Source of the DNA: Megaleporinus macrocephalus
Taxonomy: Eukaryota; Chordata; Actinopteri; Characiformes; Anostomidae
DNA: 64,000 nt
Assembly: GCA_021613375.1 (NCBI GenBank)
Contig: CM038709.1
Location: forward strand, 32,006,415-32,070,414
Direction: 5' to 3'
Shown piece by piece: positions 47,300 through 60,079 of the stretch. The notes under the pieces were generated by a model, which was given only the letters and a program-made list of their open reading frames with translations, was not told where the DNA came from and made no database searches. The position numbers and the translations under genes are program-made. Each line of letters opens with the position of its first letter. Within the stretch, counting starts at the first letter, position 1.

Positions 47300-48513
47300 A
47301 CCTTGGCTTTCATTTGACGCCAGTGCCTACACAATATATGTTCTTTAACGTCTTCTGAGCTTTCAAATGAGCTGGTTTTACCCGAAGCGCTTCATATAAG
47401 ATGAGCATCTAAAAGTAGGCCATCAGGCCTCTAAGTACTCCACAGCACAGACAGATAAAAGCAGTTAATGATAGAGCTGTGCAGGTAACAGAGTTGCCTT
47501 ATTCGAGTAACCTCATGGAAAATAACCAGTGTAAGTGGTTTAACTGGCTGGTAGGGAATATTTTTCTCTTTTGCTTGAACGTAAATCTAAAAATGTATCC
47601 TTGGTCCCTTACGATGACGTGGGAACGTAAACAAACAGAGAGGAAGTTGTAGTTTTACAATGATGTTATCATTCGTTTGGCTATGATCCCTTAATTCATG
47701 TAAATAGAGAGAAAAGTCGCACGTCACACAAACTTTACCACCATTTGAGAATTTGTAGCCACCTAGTTCAGCCTGAGGCCCTTTGCCTGACGTACAAGGG
47801 ATAAGACTTGATATTAGTCACTCCCGTGACCTGAAGCTGTTTCGCCTGATGTTTGAAACCTGACAGTATGGTCTGCACATGTCCTAAAATGTACCCCATA
47901 GGCACAGGCCTGATATTTGCCTGCAGCACTGAGCATGTTCAACCTGTTGAAAGCGTATCCACGGCTTCATCCGATGTAAAATCCAAGTCTCCAGGAAAGC
48001 TTACAGCATGGCTTCGCTCCATCTACCCGGCCCACACACCTCTCATAGGGCTGGGGAATAGTAGTGCAGTGCATGTATACGAGTGACTGGTGCTTTAATG
48101 ACCTAACTTGAGGGTACACATTGCAGCCCCAAGATGGGTCCAGGATGGTGGGGCACCCTAGGAATACATATTGACCACGTGAGGTTTAGTGCTGTGATAT
48201 ACACATTTTAACAGTGCAGTTAAAATTCATAAATACATACAGAACACGAATGAGCTGGCCACGCTGTGTTGTAAGTAGTTCTTGTCTGTGTTGGACTGTT
48301 TTAGGTTCATTCATACAAGGACTTTTATGTTGAAGAGCCTCAATATGGGGCGAGTGATGGGTTTTCCGGAGTAGAACAGAGGGAACAGAGGGCTGTGTTT
48401 TTAGCTATTAGCAAAGGAGAGGTTCTTCTTGCAACTGGAGAGGCTGTGTTCGCCGCAGTTTCTAGCAACTTAAACATTTGTTATGGACCACCGCATTATT
48501 AACTGTAACCTGG
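47300..48513. other. intronic DNA, no exon; one SIX/MEF3-like site
   Basis: No repeat or gene recognised. GAAACCTGA at 47855-47863 is a second exact reverse match to the MEF3/SIX consensus. Confidence 0.35.
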
Positions 48514-48619
48514 AGGTCCTCCTGAGATGTTACAGTATTTTACTGGTTGACTCTCATAAATTGTAGCACAGTTTATAAGAGTCAATCAGTAAAAATACTG
48601 TAACATCTCAGGAGAACCT
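48514..48619. repeat. 106-base foldback hairpin
   Basis: The left arm (48514-48560) and the reverse complement of the right arm (48572-48619) agree over about 47 bases with three or four mismatches and one indel. The core GAGATGTTACAGTATTT is perfect, and the loop is 11 bases (48561-48571). This is either a palindromic mini-transposon (the mariner-type MITE class) or a transcribed hairpin. Intron 1 is transcribed, so an RNA stem-loop would form. Confidence 0.85.
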
Positions 48620-49250
48620 GAGACGCTACTGCACTGGTCAGCTATCCTACAGACTTGGAGACATGTATATATATGATGTGCTGTGAGTTGAGTATAGTTA
48701 GATTTTGGGACAACTGAAATGGCTTTGTTTAGTTTTATTTAACACAATCCATTATTTTCCCAAAAACTACAGCAAGTACAAAAAACTGCAGCTGTAGGAA
48801 CCAGAAAACTGTGGTTCAGTTAGCCTACCTTGGAGAGTTGATTAGCCAAGGTGTTACTCAAGCATGAGCACTAAATAAAAAAAAAAAGAAGTGAAAAATA
48901 AATCAATAAAACTATAACTGTTATTATTTCTTTTAGAATTACATCTAGATAATGGCTTATGTTGTGGTGCAGTAACAGCAATATGGGAAATTAGCATATC
49001 CTACCAGAATGCAAGATTCTCTTTAAATGAGTGCTAAGAGAAAAGCCCGTTCCGAACAAAGACAGACATCTGTTAAAGTGTTTTTGTTAACAGTCGTAAT
49101 AGTCTCAAAAAAAAGAAAAGAAAAAAGAGATTCCTTTCCCGCTGATGCTGGTTAATACTATAGTTTGACAGGTGTGCCGGTGTATGTTGGTGCTTGCTCT
49201 CTCTCTGAATACACAGTCGAGCAGACAGACATATCTTTTTATCTGTCAAC
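48620..49250. other. AT-rich intron DNA, nothing recognised
   Basis: A-rich runs at 48877-48892 and 49107-49130. No coding signal. Confidence 0.5.
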
Positions 49251-51811
49251 AAAGACATTTATTTTCCTCTGTCAGAAGAGTGTCGACTCCGAAAAGGACT
49301 TTATTTAACTTTCCACTGTCCTTTCAGGACTAAATTCATCAATCCTCTGACATTATCTCAACTCAAATTATGAAAGCTAATTAAAGAAATGGCCTACAGA
49401 AATTCTGATAACCTGAATGTTTTTCTGACCGGTCTGCCTGTTGAGAGACTTGCCACAGGGTTCCTTCTGCACAGGAAGTTATGAAAGTATTACACCCAGA
49501 TCATTTGCACAATGAAGTCTCAGGCCTCACTCTGTGTTTGTATTTGGATCAGTGTATCAAGTTGAAAAATGACCCGCCTGGGGCAAGTTTAGCTCCACGC
49601 TCTCAACTGCAGAAATCTAAGCTAATTGTTGCTACACGTTGTAAAATGATGAAAGCAAGGTAGCGCAGCACATTTGTTCGAGCAAATGATGCTGTGCTCA
49701 GGTTTTGATTGTAAAATCATAATAATGTTGCCAAACAGGCAAACGTTGCATCACGTCTTGTACCCTCCTCGACTAGAGTAGCAAGTCATCGGGCCTCACG
49801 TTTCCCAAAGCCCGTAACCACAAACCGATCCCACCGCCTTACAGGAGATCGCATCATGGCTCCGCTCCTAGCTGAGAGCGTTTCTTCACTTGAATCATTG
49901 CACAATTGCCGTTAGAGAGCTATGGAAGTCAATCAGTGAGGCAATGGAACAAGTTTCACCAACAGAGATCAAGGAGGGGTTTCATCTCGATAAGGCACTC
50001 TCAGATCGTCACATGGAATGGAAAACAAAGCAGACGAGTTTGCGCGTAGGCGAATGGCGGGGAGTGATGAAGGGGGGGCTTGGGGGGGGTGGGTGGACGC
50101 TGTGAGCCGTGTCGGGCCGAGCTCCTGTTTAGTGCCCGGCAGCCCCAGGCAACTGTAAGGCATCAAGGCCACCTGGGTGCGACTTTATTAAAGGATGAAA
50201 TGAGAGGTCGCACGTTCCAGTCCCTCACATGACGTCCCGCTGCTGGCTTTCTTCCCTGCCCCTTTTCTCTTGTCCAGCCATGCCTGAGTTTTGATGGCTT
50301 TGCCATGAAAGTGTTTTTCATTAATGCCCCTGAGAGACCTGAGAATTGCTCTTTCGACAAGCAGATCTAAAATTCGTTGTGTTGATTGATCCGTTAGATG
50401 CATGCAGTGACTATTGGAGCTCCTTAATTAATGTAGGGTGCTATGTTTGCCAGGAGTTCATGGTAGAGCTTGGAACACTTCATTACTCCTTTTTTTATTG
50501 TTGAATTTTTTCTTTAAAAATTTGGAGAAAGGAGCTCAAAAGGCTTCACGATGGAGCCGAACGTCTTTGTATTAAAGCGTAGACACTCTACGCTCAGCAG
50601 GAAACGCTGTCACCTTTCATGACTGATATTAGCTTCATTTGACCATATTTGGTGCTAGTGATTTAAACTGCCCTCGAATATCTCGAATGACTTTTTGCTC
50701 CCAGCACAGCTGTAAGACTCTTTGCAGTATTTATTTATTTTTAATCCAGTGGGCTTCTTGTACAGCTCTGATGTATTGATAAGATGTTTGGCTGCCTGCG
50801 TTGTGTATTGTGCGAGCTAATCTAATTGTAACAACAGGGTACCACCTCGGTAGTCTTTTATCTCAACTGTGGACTTTAAATTGACTACCTGTTTGCGTTG
50901 GCAGGATGTTTCCAGTTTTGTAGCTGCGCAGTTACAAAACATTCAACTTCTTATCATTGGCAGGCACACTCGTTTTCTTACTAACGGGCACCTGTCTGGG
51001 GCAGCAGCTCCCTCTACATCACAGTTTGTCTCCTTTTCTTTCTGTTTAAGGAATGGCTCTCAGTCCAGAGAGGAACGCGAGCTCATGAAAGCACAATCTG
51101 TTGACAGATTTCACCGTTATATTATCACTAGCCACAGTGATGGATCTGCCCGAGCATTATCATTTTACAGGGAGCTTTTAAAGCCACCATTTAATTCCCC
51201 TCTCTCCAACACGCTGTCTTTTCTCCGCATCTCATTTGTATGCTGCTCCTTTGGTGTCTGTTTGGGCTAGCTTTAAGTAGCACAAAGCCTTTAATTGTGA
51301 GGTTTAACATTTTGCAATTAAAATCTACCCTTATTGCTCAGAGGAACGAATGACGAGGCTTTGATGTATTTTAATCAGCGGAGATGTATTGTAGTTTAAG
51401 GAGCGTAGAGATCCCAGATACATTTCTGATTTTAAATTGACATCCTCTTCCACCTTTGAAGATGATAGCATTTTAGTCTGAAAGCACTGAGATGCGGTCC
51501 CTTGAACCCTCCTCCAGATAATAAAGATTTTTATCTGCCCGATTCTAAAGTGGACAAATAGGATTATGTGAGACATTTAGATTTCATTGGAACCAAGAAC
51601 ATCACAATGATTCAGCCGAGCATGAAGTCATGCTACAGAAATCGCAGCTGCAAAGATATAATAATTAATTGAAGTTTTGATAAATAACCCAAAAGAGATG
51701 ATGACATACTTGACACCCAAATCATAGCGACTATTGAAAAAAGGCTTTTTGTGCTAAAAATAATTTATGTTGGATTATCTCTGTAGTTCATCTGCTGATG
51801 TGAATGTATGT

Positions 51812-51815
<4 letters not shown>
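49251..51815. promoter_or_regulatory. candidate intronic regulatory block L
   Basis: A long repeat-poor stretch. Sections 49280-49720, 50150-50860 and 51260-51680 contain ordered words such as GAAAGCTAATTAAAGAAATGG, CTCCTTAATTAATGTAGGG and CAGCCGAGCATGAAGTC. A G-quadruplex motif lies at 50072-50093. No exon with dachshund similarity. Confidence 0.4.

Positions 51816-51818
<3 letters not shown>

Positions 51819-51844
<26 letters not shown>
51819..51844. repeat. (GA)n microsatellite
   Basis: Thirteen GA repeats. Confidence 0.95.
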
Positions 51845-51845
<1 letters not shown>

Positions 51846-54289
51846 TATAGAAAGATTTTTTGTAATGAAATGAAAATGGATAGAAATAAATGTTAATGCA
51901 GGTAGATGTTGTCCTAATAGCTATACTTGATAAATGTCTGCATGTATGTAAAATGTAAAAAATCAGATATTAACATATTAGCAATTCCACTATTGGCGCA
52001 CACTTATTTTACTTGTTCCAGACTACTGATTGGCTGTCGTCTAAATTATATTCTGAAAATATGTTATTAACATAAGTGGTTCTTCTTTGATCTGTAACCT
52101 TTCCTAATATAAAATAGGTTGTCTAATTTAAAGTAAGGCATAATATTAAGGTATCAGTATTGGAAAAAGTTGGAAGCCCCAAAAGTTCAGTAAATAAGCA
52201 AACATCTTAAGACTGACAAGTATCGAAGTATATGCAAGATGCAAAATTCTCTAATTAACCTCTTGGACCCCCTGAATGTCTTAAAATCGAAATTCTAGGG
52301 GGTCCTTGAAAATACATGTATGTCATTATGTTGTCAATTTGGATAAAATAGATGCTCAAAAACAAATTTAGGCCAAGGCAATTGTATCACCCACAATCAG
52401 CGAGCTTCTGTCTTTGGTATTATTAGTTACCAAGAGATGCCTCAAGATGGCGCTGTAGCAAATTGCTTTCTCAGGTGGTTCTTTATAGCCTAGCAACTGG
52501 AACTATGCCTAGGATACCTCTAAAGCCTCACAGCATATTTTTAAGTCTGCTATTTGCCTAGTTTATCAGGAGTTGGGTGAAAACAATGAATTGTTACTCA
52601 TTTATTAAATTAACACAGAGGTCGTGTAAGATCTCAGTTAATAAATTACTACAAAAGAGCATTTCAGAGCAAGAATTGTTAAACCAAGCATTTTGTCACA
52701 GCGCCATAATAGCGAGTGGATTAACAGCCAACCAACGCTGGAGTAGCCAGCCAACATGAGACGCCCTGAATATCGGGGGATATTTTGCACTATGAGTGTA
52801 TGTCTCTCTCCAGTTTACATGATGTTGGTGAAGATCTATATTCTATATTCATTACAGTCCTAACTGAGTGAAGTTGTGCTTAGTCCTGAAATTGACACCA
52901 ACCTAATCATTTTGGTTGGGATTGTCAGTTTTTTCTGTCTGAATTGTTTGCAAAAAACATGGGACGCCTCAGGCTGAGGTTGCCCAACAAATCTGTGCCG
53001 GGATGCAAAGATTGCTAAAATAATCTCTACTTAATATTACTGCAGCTACAATGACTTGAATACAAGTGGTAATAAAGTAAAGACTACAGTAATTCTCTGT
53101 GCTACCCATGTTAGCTTACATAAGCTAAACTAGCTATTTACATTGACAATAACAGTTTCTTATGCTGGAGACCTTTACTGCATTCAAAATTTTTGACTGT
53201 ACGTGAATTTTGCAGTAACACTGATCTCACATGTTTGATGTACTTGGTCCAGGTTACACTGAGTGATCTGAAAGTGAGGCTATGTCGGTGCCACATTTCC
53301 AAGCATCACTACTTTTGAAGTTATAGGTGCCAAAAGTCAACTGTTCTAACCAAACACTGATGTCTGTCACTGGAAAGAAAGAGGAAGATGTGTATGTAAT
53401 TCAATAGGACTCCATAGCCCTCCTCGTTTCTCCTCCTGTCATAAGACTTAAGAGCTCTAGGAAGTATATTTTGGTCTTTTGATTAGTGCTGATTTTTACA
53501 ATCTGGTAATAGTTAGAGGATTTCGCCCTGACTGCACAGCCTAGGCCCTTAAACATGTGCAGTTTCCAGCGTGTCTCTCCACGAGCAAATGAGCACAAGC
53601 AGGGACTCGCTAATAATGGATCTCCTCAGCTTTTGTTTCCCTTTGACAGATGGACGGTGTGTGCTCAAATTGAATTGGGTTTTAATTGCATTGTGGCGTT
53701 TCAAATTTATCTGCTTCAGAGATTTTGTTTACAGGTTTATGAGATCCTGAAACGGTGCTATTTATTGTCTTTTTTTTACCCTTCCCTTCTCCACAGAAAT
53801 ATAAAGGAGACTGTAATTCTTTGGAAATGCAGTGTATGTTACCATTTCTGTTTGGCCTGAGGGGGCAAGGCTGTTCAATAGGGCAGATTGTCTTTTTTCC
53901 AATATACACTTAAATGGTAGAAGATTGGCTTTGTGGTCTGTGGAGCTGCTCGTGTGCTTGGATGCACAATGTTCACATGATGGGGTTCATTTGGATAGGT
54001 GGACACAATGTAATCAAATTCTTTTCTGCTTCTGAGCTTGCCACCACTCTCACACACTTCTGAACGGTCTTCACACATGTGCACACTAATGTCTTGCCTT
54101 ATTAAGCCTACGCCACTCTCTGCAGCCGTCTCAAAGGTCCGTGCCTCCTGCCATGAAGTACTAAATGTCAGAGAAAAATGTGCAGTATGTTAATGAGTTT
54201 GTGTTTATATAAGCAACTGAAAAGCTAGCTGCAATACATTTAGCTGCTGTTGTAAGAAAACCTCAAATGTCTGAATGTTTGTCCTTCCT
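51845..54289. other. AT-rich intron DNA, no exon
   Basis: Probably old transposon debris in 52000-53350; for example, a small inverted repeat GGACCCCCT...AGGGGGTCC sits at 52267-52305. Sections 53390-53800 look single-copy. No known domain in any frame. Confidence 0.35.
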
Positions 54290-54480
54290 AAGAGAAGGAA
54301 AAAGACTTGGAATATATGTTAGTGTAAGTTTTGTTGTACCATTTCTATTGGTCCATTTATCATGAAAAGTTCACACCATGTGTATCATGTAAAATCATGT
54401 AAAACACATTTCAACATAACTAGTTTTGAGGTATGAGAGCAGGAGTATAAATAACTTTAATTTCTCACGTTTACATTGTG
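54290..54480 (-). repeat. dispersed repeat family R1, copy 5 (divergent)
   Basis: The reverse complement contains CATGATAAATGGACC and AATAGAA followed by ACTTACACTAAC, matching the reference copy. The remainder is decayed. Confidence 0.45.
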
Positions 54481-55430
54481 TCTTAATAGTTGTTTTCATG
54501 TTTCAGACAAGGGCTGCTGATCTTGGCATTATTGTATCATGGGCTGGATTTACGGAAGTAATCAAATTACATTACTTGTGCAAAGTGACTCGATAGTGTT
54601 GAGAGACGTAGTTAGATTGTTCGGAATGTGGCAATAAGACTCATGTCTAGTACTGGAACAATGGTCCTGCTGTCAATAGAGATGGAAATCTAGATGTCCT
54701 GTGAAAAACCAGTGACAGTGAGCAATGAACATGCACACATACACATACATGCCTCTTAAAGTACTTAAAGATACTTTAAACTAGTGACTGTTCTCACGAC
54801 CATCGCTGTGATGCTCTGTAACACCAAACCTGCATCACCAAGAACAATTACAGTAACATTAATACAAAAAAATCATGTTTTTTTCACAAGAAAATCCACT
54901 TATAGTTGTGGTTATTTTCCAATACCTGGCTTGGATTATTCTGCACTTTGTTGTGTTAAATCAGGTCTGCTGCTGAAAAAAATTAGCCAAATCCTGTGAC
55001 AGTAAAATCCGGAAGCAAACTTTGTTTCTTTAACCAGATTACAAATTGCTTTCCTGAAGGCTTACTATATTATTAGTTGTTTGTGCTTATCTAAATGTCA
55101 TATAGTGCTTTTACAGCCAATAACACAATTACTGTCAGAAAAAAGCTTGTTGGAGAATGCTGTTTTGCACTTTTTATATGATAGTGAAAAGCGAATCACA
55201 TGTTAGATCGGCCCTACTCCAGAGCGGTCCACTACTGGCAGACCTAAAATGAAATTAAATGGAATTGAAAGCTATTTCAGAATATCAAAAATAACCAAGA
55301 ATTAGAACATTTAACTGTCCATAGACTTCATAGTCTACATATTAAGTAATGTAAATATGAAATCATACGTATTCCCTGACTGAGAAATCCGTACTATATG
55401 TCTCCGGTGGTAGAATCTTAAGCACACTTT
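54481..55430. other. intronic DNA, no exon
   Basis: GTAATCAAATTACATTACTTG near 54560 resembles the terminal region of fish hAT elements, but no second end is visible. Confidence 0.35.
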
Positions 55431-56900
55431 ATGTAGGAGTAGTTTGGGTTGAGCTGCCTGGGAGTGGAGGCATCTCAGTCTTTGGCCTCTGCCACACTCT
55501 CATTTGCCACCTCTTTGTGAGACCATAATATTTTTCATGTGCTCCTAATGAAGATTACACCTCTCTACCATCCACTCGCCTTATCGTTAGCCTGAGCTTT
55601 GCCCGCGCTCTAATTGATGCACCCCTGCCAATTCACACTCCGGCCCTGGCACTGACCCCCATTAAGAACCCGTCCTCCCCTTCTTATGGAAATCACCCGG
55701 AGCTTTGTGAATCCTCCACCTCCAATCAACTCTGCTTAAGTGGAGAAAACAGCTTCTCATAGCCAGCCAAGATTAGACCAACTCATTTCTTTGTCTCAGC
55801 CTGCCTCAGTGCCAGGGCTTTCAAAGGAGCCTCATTTTGCCTGTGCTGGACGGTCCATAAACTTGGTCAATGGAGAACTGATAGAGGAGAGCAGTTAAAG
55901 CCAGTTTATTCATGGTAATACCTGTTAAACTACAAGCCCTATAGGAAAGCATAAATGTGGCAAAAAAGGGTATCAGAGTACATTTACAGGCTGATACATA
56001 CGCTGGAAAGAATTTTATGTATGAATGCAACTTAATAGACTGATACGTTCATCCTATTTATACAACAGCACACTTGCATCACTGACCTACCTACAGAGCG
56101 AGCGCTTAATTCACTCCTGGGTTATGTACGACTGGCACGAAGGGGCATTCCCATGGCAGGCTCCATCGAGCGCTCCACTGATGTCATCCCACATGCCACG
56201 GGATTCTTTGGAAACTAGTCACCATTTAATAGCAGCACTACTACAGCCCAGCTTTTGAGCTAAGATGCCTGGGATAGCGCTAGTCTGCCTGTGTCCTTTT
56301 ATCTGCCCACTTATATCCACTATCTCTCAGAGGGGCCTGGCTGAACTCGGCTGGGTTCATATTCTGGTGAATTCACTATAGGTGGAGTGAGAAGGTCTGC
56401 TTGTCTTTTGAAATTCAGCTGAGTTGATTGTGAAAAATGTTCGCTCGAAGCACTAGATTTTTTTTATCTTCCCTCACTTCCTGTAGAGGAGCCCATTTAC
56501 CCTTTTATGCAGGCTTTTTTCTGACAGCAAATTGTTTTTTGTGGCCGTGGTGAATGCAGCAGGAAATGCTTATTTCTCATTTCCAATCCCCTGTGTGGAG
56601 GAGGCCATGGCCTCTGTCGTCACTTATCCCCGTCCCAGGCCTGCCCAGAGAAAGCAATCTGCCACGCGAGAGGTCCTGTGCCACGCTTTTTATAGTATCA
56701 ATACTCTCCCCTCATTTCAGACATGACATCACAACAATCACGGATCACTTTCAGAGGCATGCTCGGCCTGGCGGAGGGCAATGCCTCTGGAGCGCTCTTG
56801 CTGCCGGCTTGGTGTGCTGCTCATCCACATGGCAGTTGGGCAACACGCTGCTCAGGAGAGTTTAGGAACACTTAAGCTCAAGCTATATGTCTGTGGGTCG
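55431..56900. promoter_or_regulatory. candidate intronic regulatory block M
   Basis: Repeat-free, moderately GC-rich, with long ordered sequence (for example 55520-55760 and 56540-56800). No exon recognised; the open frames are short and overlap on both strands. Confidence 0.35.
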
Positions 56901-57985
56901 GAGCCGATACAGAAAAAGTAGGATATCATGAAGACTGATAACATTTTCACTACGCTTAATACGTGTCATTATATGCATATATATATTTTTAGAAGTTTTG
57001 TTTTTATGGTTGATTCTGCTTTAGATTTTCATCTGAAGCTCAAACTAAGTGAACATATGAAACCCACTTGCACATTTCCAGTACTGTTTATTAGCCAAAC
57101 TGACAATATAAACAGCATTATTTGTTTTTCTTGTGAGCCAAACCAGTGTTTTAAACTTGAAATCAGTTTTGAACATGAACCAAATAAAGTGCTACCATAA
57201 AAGCATAAGACAACTGGTCTTTTAGCCATGTGAAAATATGCTGCAGCATTCAAAGTATAGCAGCAGCTTTCAGACATGGACCAGTAGTATATAAAACTTC
57301 AACACTGATCTTCCAGAATACAATTAATAACTTGTCTATGTTTTTTTGAGCAAAAAATCTATCATTTTTTTTCTTTCCATTGCACACCCTTAAAAATATG
57401 AAGAAACTACGAGACAAGTGAATGACATTAATTGTTCGGCATACTGTGCTGCACTAAATCCAATTCAACTTCAACTGCTCTTTTTTAATGAAACATAACG
57501 TTGGTCAGTCTTCAAGTATACATCCATGATATGCTTAGAAAAGCATTCTGTGGGGTATAGTGACATATGTCATCATGGTAATATGAAGTATTGTCATATT
57601 CCTCAGCCTATTTGCTTGATGTAGTGATATGATTCTGTAGTCACGTGTTCCTGGAGCGTGATTCTCCTGCTCTGACACACCTACTAAACTTAATTGTTGA
57701 TGCTCTATTGATGCTCCACCCAAAGATGGTGCTTTTATAGCAACTGTTGCAAGGCCGAACAAGTTTCATCTTTTTCCAAAGTTAAACATTATGCTACCAA
57801 GCTGAATGTTGTTGTTTTAGCTAATCAAAAGTATGCAGATTAGAATTGACAAAAAGATTTTTACCAACATGTTGATAATAAGCTGTCATCTTTCACATGT
57901 ATTCAGAACATTTCCAGTGCATTTCTAAATGTATATGTTGGGGTGCATGGGTTGCCCAATCTCAGTTGCTGTAGAAGAACACATT
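56901..57985. other. AT-rich intron DNA, no exon
   Basis: No nameable repeat and no coding signal. Confidence 0.45.
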
Positions 57986-58895
57986 TGCGGGTTATGTATC
58001 GGTATCGGCAGATTTTGAATCAAAATATGTGATCGGTGATCGTCCAATATTTCTCCAATTTAGCCGATCCCGAAAACCAATCGATGGCGTTAAACAAATG
58101 AGCTTAATTTCTGTATTTCCAGCTAGCATTTTGTTGAAACCCCCTCCGGCCAGCTCCCTGCAATTCCTATCTGAACCGCTAGGTGGAAATACATACCCTT
58201 TAATTTTCCACAGACTGACTGAAGCGGCGCGCCTTAAAGAAAAGTTTTCGTTCATGACATGTGCGTATAGAAAACATCGTCTGTCTGGCAGTTTGTTACC
58301 ATATGTGACGCCGACTCATCCAGGGCGTTTTTAAAATTAGTAAAAAAGTCTTCTTGGGGAACCAAGACAAAGATGTTGAACACTACTAATCTGATACGGC
58401 TTAAGAGAAACCCACACGGCTGAATACAGTGAGTATCAGCAAACAGCAGAGCTAGCACGCACAGCTAGCACAAAACAAATAACCCGGAAAATCGTGCAAA
58501 CCAGATCTAACCGGTATGAACAGTACAGCAGCAACAATTCAAGATCTACATTTAATGATTGCAGTTTTTTGTTACAAATAACAGAGTCTGCGTTTAAGGA
58601 CTGCAGTTTTGACTGCATTTATTTAATTAGCTTTTTTAGTTTTAAATTAAGGATCTAAATGTAATGATTACAGTATTGGTGATATTTGTTTGATTTACTT
58701 TGTTTATTTACTGTTAATTTTGTAAAAAATATTAAGCTGTTTCACACGAGCTTGTTAAAAATGGTAATAAACCACTTTCGATCATGTTTCATGACTTGCT
58801 TGCGCTAATAACTACTTGTAGCCCTGCCATGTCATATAGCCCCGCCCTCTATCGGTATCGGCTATAAAAACGCTGATTGGTCCATCTCTAGTTTT
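57986..58895. mobile_element. non-autonomous hAT-like element
   Basis: The left part has GTATCGGTATCGGCAG and TGTGATCGGTGATCG. The right part has CTATCGGTATCGGCTATAAA and ends GATTGGTCCATCTCTAG. Read in reverse, this gives CTAGAGATGGACCAATC, the common start of fish hAT elements. The interior has no transposase frame. The left terminus is diverged or truncated. Confidence 0.65.
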
Positions 58896-60042
58896 ATTAT
58901 ACACAGCTGCAATGATATATATATCAGCTATTGGATGAGGTATGTTGGAGCAGGGATATCTCTAATCTATGCTGGACTGATTGAGAATTGGAAGCTCTGC
59001 TGTAGGTTTTCCTGAACTAGGCAGATTGCCCGGGTATTTTACATAGTTGTGTTACACTGTATTTAGAATTCTTTAGACATGATTTATCAGGCCTTAATAT
59101 TATGAGAGGACATTTGCAGCAATACACTCTGTATTTAATATAGTTTTTTTTCCCCTGCATAGCGTTCTGTTGTATTTCCAGGTTGTCTTGGAACAGCTCA
59201 TAAAGTATGGTTCCTGGATCAATTAATTGCGTACCAAGTGGAGGAGCAGAACAGCGAGTGGTCCAGTGGAGGGCTTTTCTCCCCTGGGCCCTAGCGGCCT
59301 GCGCTGTGATGTTTCATTAAGTGTTTGCAGTCCTCTGGCTTTCAGTAAACACACAGTAATTAGGGAATTTGGAGATGTCGTCTCTGAGCTTGCACTATGG
59401 TAATGATTATATGACCCAAAAAATGGGAGGTGCAGCAGAGGTCACAAAACGGGCACCCCGGCATTAAATTCTCTTTGCCTGGCCAATTTAAATTAGGAAG
59501 AAGCTGTTTAATATTCCTATTCTTATGCGCTAAAATGTAGATTTATTTACGGATATGTACCAGCGTTCATATTTTATGGATATTTTTTTTTCCTTGAAGC
59601 TAATCATGGGGGTGAAATTGACAGACAGTTCTGTCTGTGTCAGCAACGAAGGGACTTATCTGTCTCTTAATAAATGCGGGCGTGTACAAATACAATAGTA
59701 AAAAATGACTTGCAGTCAGTGTTAATTATCCACCCCGCATAACGGCGCAAGCCGCACTTCATTATAATGCCGTGCATTTTTCTTTTAATATTAACATTAT
59801 ATTAAATCTCTTAATTGGTGATGGCTGCAGTCAGGCCTCACAATAGTAATTGCTTTTGCTTCTTTAAATAAAAGGTGCCATGTACAATTGCGTCTTATTA
59901 CGGCTATTGGATAAACAGTGGCAACAGGCAGCCAGGCTGAAATGAAAGCGGCTGTGCTGGCGAGTGTGGCTCGACGGTGGCAGGAGAGAGAGCGAGAGGG
60001 AGAAAGCGGGAGGCCGAGAGACACCCAGCTCCAGAGGGAAGC

Positions 60043-60079
<37 letters not shown>

